A DNA stretch of 21,594 bases. Origin: Anaerolineales bacterium. Lineage in GTDB: Bacteria > Chloroflexota > Anaerolineae > 4572-78 > J111. The stretch lies in contig JAAUSP010000059.1 in NCBI GenBank assembly GCA_012032575.1, positions 1 to 21,594 on the forward strand. The letters run 5' to 3'. The notes beneath the pieces are model-generated. The model was not told the DNA's origin, made no database searches, and saw only the letters and a list, made by a program, of their open reading frames with translations. A program made the position numbers and the translations under genes. Positions 17,371-21,594 of this stretch are shown here, in pieces; the stretch's first letter is position 1, and every line of letters starts with the position of its first letter.

Positions 17371-18035
17371 ATGACTGAGGTTATTTCAATCGGGGTAAAA
17401 GTACGAGAACTACGCAAAGAGCGCAATCTGTCTCAGCGAGATTTGGCCTGTCAGGCCGGCTATCGCCCAATGCAATTAGTCTGATCGAACGCGACGAGAT
17501 TTCGCCCAGTGTCGCCACCCTGCAACGTCTGGCCGTGGCCCTCCAGGTCAAAATGAGCTATTTCTTTGGGGATGACGACGACCATTTGAGCGTGATCCAC
17601 GTCAAAGCCAGCGAGCGACCTGCCCTGACCGGCAAGGGCTTGGCGGTTGCCAGCCTGGGCCGCCGCTTGCGCGAGCAGGAATTGGAGCCGTTCTTTGTGG
17701 CTCTGGCCCCCGAAGCGGAGAGCGGGCCTCATCCGGTTATTCACTCGGGACACGAGTTTGTATTTTGTCTGAGCGGAACCGTGCAATACGAAGTTGATAA
17801 CACAATTTATGAATTGCAGGCAGGGGATTTTCTGCTGTTTGAGGCTGAACTGCCCCATCACTGGCGTAACACCTCCTCGGAAAAAGCGGAACTGCTATTG
17901 ATTCTGCAAAGCTCCCACGGCTCCAATGAACCGGTCCGCCGCCACTTTTCCAGCTACCCTTCCGTGCTCCATATTGGCTCATGGACGCAGGGGGCACTAT
18001 CAGGGCCAAGACCGGACCCGCTGGATGGGCGTTAA
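17371..18035 (+). CDS. XRE-family regulator with C-terminal cupin domain (one frame break)
   Basis: 221 residues after one repair. Transcription factor with an N-terminal XRE helix-turn-helix (VKVRELRKERNLSQRDLACQ, then SPNAISLIERDEISPSVATL) and a C-terminal cupin sensor domain. The cupin shows motif 1, HPVIHSGHEFVFCLSGTVQY, and motif 2, ELQAGDFLLFEAELPHHWRN. Members of this class sense small ligands or metal and repress or activate adjacent genes. The frame breaks near 17460 inside the HTH; one added base (GGC to GGCC) gives QAGLSPNAISLIER. ATG 17371 is eight bases after AGAGG. It shares a promoter region with the Rieske gene and has a palindrome in its own leader, so it likely controls both. 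Its ligand is unknown; a sulfur compound is a guess from context. Confidence 0.85.
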
Positions 18036-18072
18036 CGATAATCTTGAACAAATTTTTATGTAAGTATTCTCT

Positions 18073-19503
18073 TTACCCTGACGCATCTACCAAACTTCGA
18101 GCAAATTGGATAAAACGGTAAACATCGGCAAAGGTGCTGGCCAGGCCCACCGAGATGCGCACAGCTCCGCTGCTCTTGGCGTCAATGCAGCGGCGAAACT
18201 CGTCAATCGCCAGCCGCTCTTTAGCCGGACCAAAACAAGCCATCAGCTCTTCAGCCGAGATACCCAGGGCCAGTTCACCCCCGCCCGGGTTACAGAAGCA
18301 GCCGGTACGCAGCGAAATATTCACTGCGTTGGCTTGCTGCTCCACCCAGCGATGATCTATAAAATGTCCCTGCCGATCATAGAAATTGAGGGTGATGGTT
18401 CCGCCCCGCTGCTGCATGCTAACTGGGCCATAAACTTGCACTAAAGGTACGCCGTTGTGGTGGTGCAGTGCGGTCAACTGATCCAACAGCCAGCCGGTCA
18501 GACAGGCAACCCGCGTGTGAATCGTATCCAGACCAATCCGGGCCAGATGGCGCAGCCCAATTTCTACCGCCGGCAGGGTCAGATAGTTGAGGGTGCCGTC
18601 CTCAAAGGCCTCAGCCCCCTCGTGCAAATAGTAGCGGTCTCCCTGAACCGAGGCCACGGTAATTGTGCCGCCGGCAAACCAGGGCCGGTGCAATTTAGCC
18701 AGGGCAGTTTTGCGGGCCAGCAAGCAGCCAACGCCGGTGGGATAGCCAAACATTTTATAAAAGGAGAGGGTGACAAAATCAGGCCGCCACCGGCTCAAAT
18801 CCAGGCGATTGGTCGGCACAAAGGCGGCTGCATCGAGCAGAACATCCCAGCCTTTGGCCTGAGCCTGAGCAATCCACTCCAGCGAGTGCTGCACCCCAGA
18901 GAAGTTGGACTGAGCCGGATAGGCCAGCAAGTTATGACCGCCAGACCGGGCCAGGTCCAGATAGGTCAGCAACCTATCAGCATCAATATACAGGTCCGGT
19001 GGCAGCACCGGGGCATAGACCACCTGAGCACCCTTGGCCCGGGCAAACTCACGGATGCCGTTGACCGAGTTGTGGTTATCAAAGGTCAGCAGGTAAACAT
19101 CACCCGGCCCAAAGGGATAAGACTCACCGACCAGCTTGAGCGCACCGCTGGCATTGTTGGTAAAAATGGCGATATATTCCTCCGGGGGAGCATTGAAGAA
19201 TTCCAGCACATAGGATCGGGCCTGTTCAACCAACCGGGTCATGGTCTGTGAGGTGGGGTTGGTGGAATGGGGATTGCCAAACACATGCTGGAGCAGTAAT
19301 TCCATGTGGGCGCGAACCTGGGTTTCAGCATACAGACCGCCGCCGGTGTAATCCAGGTAGATATGGCTTTGTTGATCCAGGCGGCTGTACTCAGCCAGAC
19401 GCAGCTCGTCGAGGCAGCGAGTTGTGGCAAATTCGGGATAGCTTTGCTGGAAGGCCGCTTCGGCTGTAGCTAATGGCAGACTGTTATTTTGAAGGATGGA
19501 CAT
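18073..19503 (-). CDS. class V aminotransferase-fold PLP enzyme, cysteine desulfurase / MOCOS-like
   Basis: 476 residues. PLP-dependent enzyme of the NifS/SufS superfamily, closest in visible motifs to the N-terminal sulfurase domain of eukaryotic molybdenum-cofactor sulfurase. Residue numbers below count from the upstream ATG 19509. They include HIYLDYTGGGLYAETQV near residue 49, FGNPHSTNPTS at 78-88, D226 in VLLDAAAF, the Schiff-base Lys252 in SFYKMFGYPTGVGCLL, and the persulfide-forming Cys404 in RTGCFCNPGG. No MOSC domain follows. Two ATGs are possible; the second (19503) has GGAGA six bases away, while at 19509 the site touches the ATG, so 19503 is chosen. It is convergent with the XRE-cupin gene. 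It would release or transfer sulfur from cysteine or a related thiol. A role in cofactor sulfuration for the molybdoenzyme is possible but unproven. Confidence 0.82.
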   Translation of the reverse strand: MSILQNNSLPLATAEAAFQQSYPEFATTRCLDELRLAEYSRLDQQSHIYLDYTGGGLYAETQVRAHMELLLQHVFGNPHSTNPTSQTMTRLVEQARSYVLEFFNAPPEEYIAIFTNNASGALKLVGESYPFGPGDVYLLTFDNHNSVNGIREFARAKGAQVVYAPVLPPDLYIDADRLLTYLDLARSGGHNLLAYPAQSNFSGVQHSLEWIAQAQAKGWDVLLDAAAFVPTNRLDLSRWRPDFVTLSFYKMFGYPTGVGCLLARKTALAKLHRPWFAGGTITVASVQGDRYYLHEGAEAFEDGTLNYLTLPAVEIGLRHLARIGLDTIHTRVACLTGWLLDQLTALHHHNGVPLVQVYGPVSMQQRGGTITLNFYDRQGHFIDHRWVEQQANAVNISLRTGCFCNPGGGELALGISAEELMACFGPAKERLAIDEFRRCIDAKSSGAVRISVGLASTFADVYRFIQFARSLVDASG

Positions 19504-19541
19504 AGACATTCTCCACAGATATCAAGAAGTTGCATATCCTT

Positions 19542-19547
19542 ATTATA
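19542..19547 (-). promoter_or_regulatory. candidate -10 for the class V aminotransferase gene
   Basis: A consensus TATAAT on the minus strand, 33 bases upstream of the first ATG. No clear -35 lies 16-18 bases further upstream, so confidence is low. Confidence 0.3.
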
Positions 19548-19679
19548 AGCCCGGTTTCAAAAAATTGCTCACACCGTTACCCTGGAAATAAACACCTCCT
19601 GAAGTGGAAAGCCGGCGCTCACACCATATAATAAACATAACAAGGCTAGGATAATATTCCCATGAACCAGATTTTTCGA

Positions 19680-19707
19680 TTGACAAGTGCTTAAGCTATG
19701 GTACACT
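19680..19707 (+). promoter_or_regulatory. promoter of the tandem cyclase/ATPase gene
   Basis: Consensus TTGACA (19680-19685), a 16-base spacer, then TACACT (19702-19707). Transcription should start near 19714, giving a leader of about 60 bases. That leader contains a small hairpin, GTGAGC (19735-19740) with GCTCAC (19752-19757), just ahead of the ribosome binding site. Upstream, GCTCACACC occurs at 19567-19575 and 19617-19625, exactly 50 bases apart, and could be a regulator site. Confidence 0.65.
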
Positions 19708-19775
19708 GAAAGCATCTACTACCAGGTACACACCGTGAGCGATGCTGCCCAGCTCACATCCGGGAAGACAAGAGG

Positions 19776-21594
19776 ATGAGTCAGCAACAAAGTTACCAGT
19801 TGATGTGGTCTGCCCTTTTGCCGCGCCTGGCCCGCTTTCTTCCGGCCAATTTGTTTAACGGCTTACGAGCCTTACCGCCAGATTTAGCCCCGGCTAATAT
19901 TGAGCAGCAGCTCATCGCCGCCGAACTGCTCAAGGCGGTGCGCACCCTCGACCCCCTTCATCGCGTTTTAATTCAATATATGCCCCGCTATCTGCTTGAG
20001 CGGAACCCCCAACCCGGCCAGCCCCAGGGAGAACTTCTGGAAGGCACCTTTATCTTTGCCGATGTAACCGGCTTCACCGCCCTGACCGAACTTTTGGCCC
20101 GCCAGGGTCAGGGCCGCGGCCACGAAGCGATGAACCAGATCATGAACAACCTTTTTTCCTCGGTGCTCGATCCGTTGATTGCCTCCGGGGGCGACCTGTT
20201 GGTTTTTGTAGGTGATGCGGCTCTGGTCTATTTTCCTAAAAAAGCTAACGGTGAAGATGTGCGTCAAGCAACCCGGGCAGCCCTGCGGATGGAACGCGCC
20301 ATTACCCCCTTTGCTTCCTTTGAAACCGAATTTGGCCGGTGCAGTTTGACCATGAGCGCCGGGGTCGAACGGGGCCAGGTCTATGCCGGCATTGCCGGCG
20401 ACACCCGGCGTATGGAGCTGCTCATCAGCGGGCCGGGCATTTTTGGGGCCACCGCCGCTGAAAAAGAGGCCGAACCGGGCCAGGTTGTGCTCGGCCCGCA
20501 GGCCCGCGCCATCGCCGCCCCTCACTTTACCCTTGACGGCGCGCTGGTGATTGATGATTTGGGTGACTCGCTGGGCGACTACGAACTTTCAGTGCCGACC
20601 CGCCGCTCTGGCGGTTCAACCGTCCTGGGTTTGACGGTAGCCGAGGCGCTGGAAACTTTGGAACTTACCGTGCAGCGGGTCGAACGACTGGCCCCCTTCC
20701 TGCCCGAAGATATGCTGGCCCGGCTGGTCAATACCGAACGCCAGCGCGGCCTGCCCCCCGAACTGCGCCCGGTGGCGGTGCAGTTCATCAATCTGGTCGG
20801 CCTGGAAAGGCTGGCGACCGAACGCGGCCCGGAACTGGCCACCGCCGTTTTTCAACGCTTTTTTGTCCGCGCCCAGGAGATTGTCAACCAACACGAAGGC
20901 GTTATCAGTCAGATTGATGCCTGGAGCGAAGGCTTTATCCTGGTTAACACCTTTGGCACACCCCGCACCCACGAAGGCACCACCAGCTACGCCGTATCGG
21001 CGGCGCTGCAGTTGGGCCGCGCCCTGGACCAGATCAACCGCGAATTTCAGCTCGATCCGCCCCTGAGCCAATGCAGCGGCATTACCCATGGCCTGATTTT
21101 TACGGGTGAAATCGGGGCCAAATATCGCCGCGAGTCGGTGATTGCCGGGCCGGCGGTCAACCGGGCGGCGCGGCTGATGAGCAAAGCCAACCCCGGCCAG
21201 ATTATTCTTGATTTTGACATCTGGGCCAAAGCGCAGCCGGCCTTTATCGGCGACCCGCTGCCGCCGGTCAATCTTAAAGGTATTGAAGGACCGGTGGTGA
21301 TTGTCAATGTGCGCGAAATGCGGCGCGGAACCCGGCTGCAGCCATTAGCCCGGCCCCTGCTGGACCGCGAAGCCGAAGCAGCGCACCTGGCGCTGGCCTT
21401 GGATAACTTGCTGCCGTCTGCCCTCGCTTCGACCAGAAAAGGCAGCGCCTGGCTGGTGAGCGGTGAAACCGGCCTGGGCAAAACCACCTTGATGTCACAC
21501 CTGGCCGACATGGCCCGGCAGCGCGGTTTGACTGTGCTGGTAGGGCGCTGCCAGCCGCACGGCAAACATATTCCGCTCCTGCCTGGCCGACATG
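19776..21594 (+). CDS. tandem class III nucleotidyl cyclase with P-loop ATPase domain, sAC-like (3' end outside window)
   Basis: 606 residues are visible, open to the window edge with no stop. After a 90-residue N-terminus, cyclase domain C1 (about 90-290) has both metal-type aspartates: D96 in FIFADVTGFTALTELL and D147 in VFVGDAALVYF. The substrate-selecting lysine four residues before D147 is Val143. Domain C2 (about 330-530) has Asn in place of the metal Asp (VQFINLVGL) but keeps the transition-state pair N462/R466 in VNRAARLM; C1 lacks that pair. The single active site would thus be composite, as in mammalian soluble adenylyl cyclase. A P-loop follows (GETGLGKT, 563-570), starting the AAA/NACHT-like ATPase, probably with TPRs beyond the edge. 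ATG 19776 is preceded by GGGAAG. Whether it makes cAMP is uncertain because of the missing lysine. Confidence 0.85.
   Translation, partial: MSQQQSYQLMWSALLPRLARFLPANLFNGLRALPPDLAPANIEQQLIAAELLKAVRTLDPLHRVLIQYMPRYLLERNPQPGQPQGELLEGTFIFADVTGFTALTELLARQGQGRGHEAMNQIMNNLFSSVLDPLIASGGDLLVFVGDAALVYFPKKANGEDVRQATRAALRMERAITPFASFETEFGRCSLTMSAGVERGQVYAGIAGDTRRMELLISGPGIFGATAAEKEAEPGQVVLGPQARAIAAPHFTLDGALVIDDLGDSLGDYELSVPTRRSGGSTVLGLTVAEALETLELTVQRVERLAPFLPEDMLARLVNTERQRGLPPELRPVAVQFINLVGLERLATERGPELATAVFQRFFVRAQEIVNQHEGVISQIDAWSEGFILVNTFGTPRTHEGTTSYAVSAALQLGRALDQINREFQLDPPLSQCSGITHGLIFTGEIGAKYRRESVIAGPAVNRAARLMSKANPGQIILDFDIWAKAQPAFIGDPLPPVNLKGIEGPVVIVNVREMRRGTRLQPLARPLLDREAEAAHLALALDNLLPSALASTRKGSAWLVSGETGLGKTTLMSHLADMARQRGLTVLVGRCQPHGKHIPLLPGRH

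Noticed and set aside
18457..19251. 264-residue open frame on the plus strand
   Set aside because: It is antisense to the class V aminotransferase, with no recognisable domain or ribosome binding site.

Overview
The window is about 57-60% GC by eye and reads as one stretch of a bacterial chromosome, most likely Chloroflexota (Anaerolineae-like). This assignment is an inference from overall gene style: soluble-adenylyl-cyclase-type tandem cyclase plus P-loop proteins, many dispersed palindromic repeats between genes, and a catalytic/FeS/NrfD molybdoenzyme with fused subunits. No rRNA, tRNA or CRISPR array is visible.

Layout. Positions 1-8535 (+) hold the 3' end of a SulP anion transporter, an unknown 80-aa protein, a fused 4Fe-4S/NrfD membrane subunit, a large DMSO-reductase-family molybdopterin oxidoreductase, and a second SulP transporter fused to STAS and rhodanese domains. 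Positions 8545-8758 hold a decayed 3' fragment of glpX. Positions 8893-11485 (+) hold a split YeeE/YedE (TsuA-like) sulfur-compound importer and a persulfide dioxygenase with two rhodanese domains. Positions 11782-13127 (-) encode a flavoprotein disulfide-reductase-like enzyme without its redox cysteines. Positions 13347-16111 (+) encode cytochrome b561, a CoA-disulfide-reductase/rhodanese fusion and a His-rich NifX-like protein. Positions 16220-17116 (-) encode a Rieske protein with a long N-terminal extension. It is divergent from an XRE-cupin regulator (17371-18035, +), and the two promoters overlap at the -35. Positions 18073-19503 (-) encode a MOCOS-like class V aminotransferase. Positions 19776 to the window end (+) hold an sAC-like tandem cyclase/ATPase that runs off the edge.

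How the genes fit together (inference). Most of the window is a sulfane-sulfur island. Thiosulfate or related sulfur enters through the YeeE/YedE pair and is handled as persulfide by four rhodanese domains and the CoA-disulfide/persulfide reductase. The persulfide dioxygenase oxidises it to sulfite. The Tat-less, cytoplasm-facing molybdoenzyme would be a candidate sulfite (SoeABC-like) or other sulfur-oxyanion oxidoreductase feeding the quinone pool. SulP proteins would move sulfate or related anions. Cytochrome b561 and the Rieske protein add redox partners.

Quality caveat. Six apparently functional genes are broken by seven one-base frame breaks (one gene has two), each repaired by adding one base, usually in a short homopolymer. 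This looks like consensus indel error rather than decay. I give the merged coordinates for these genes.
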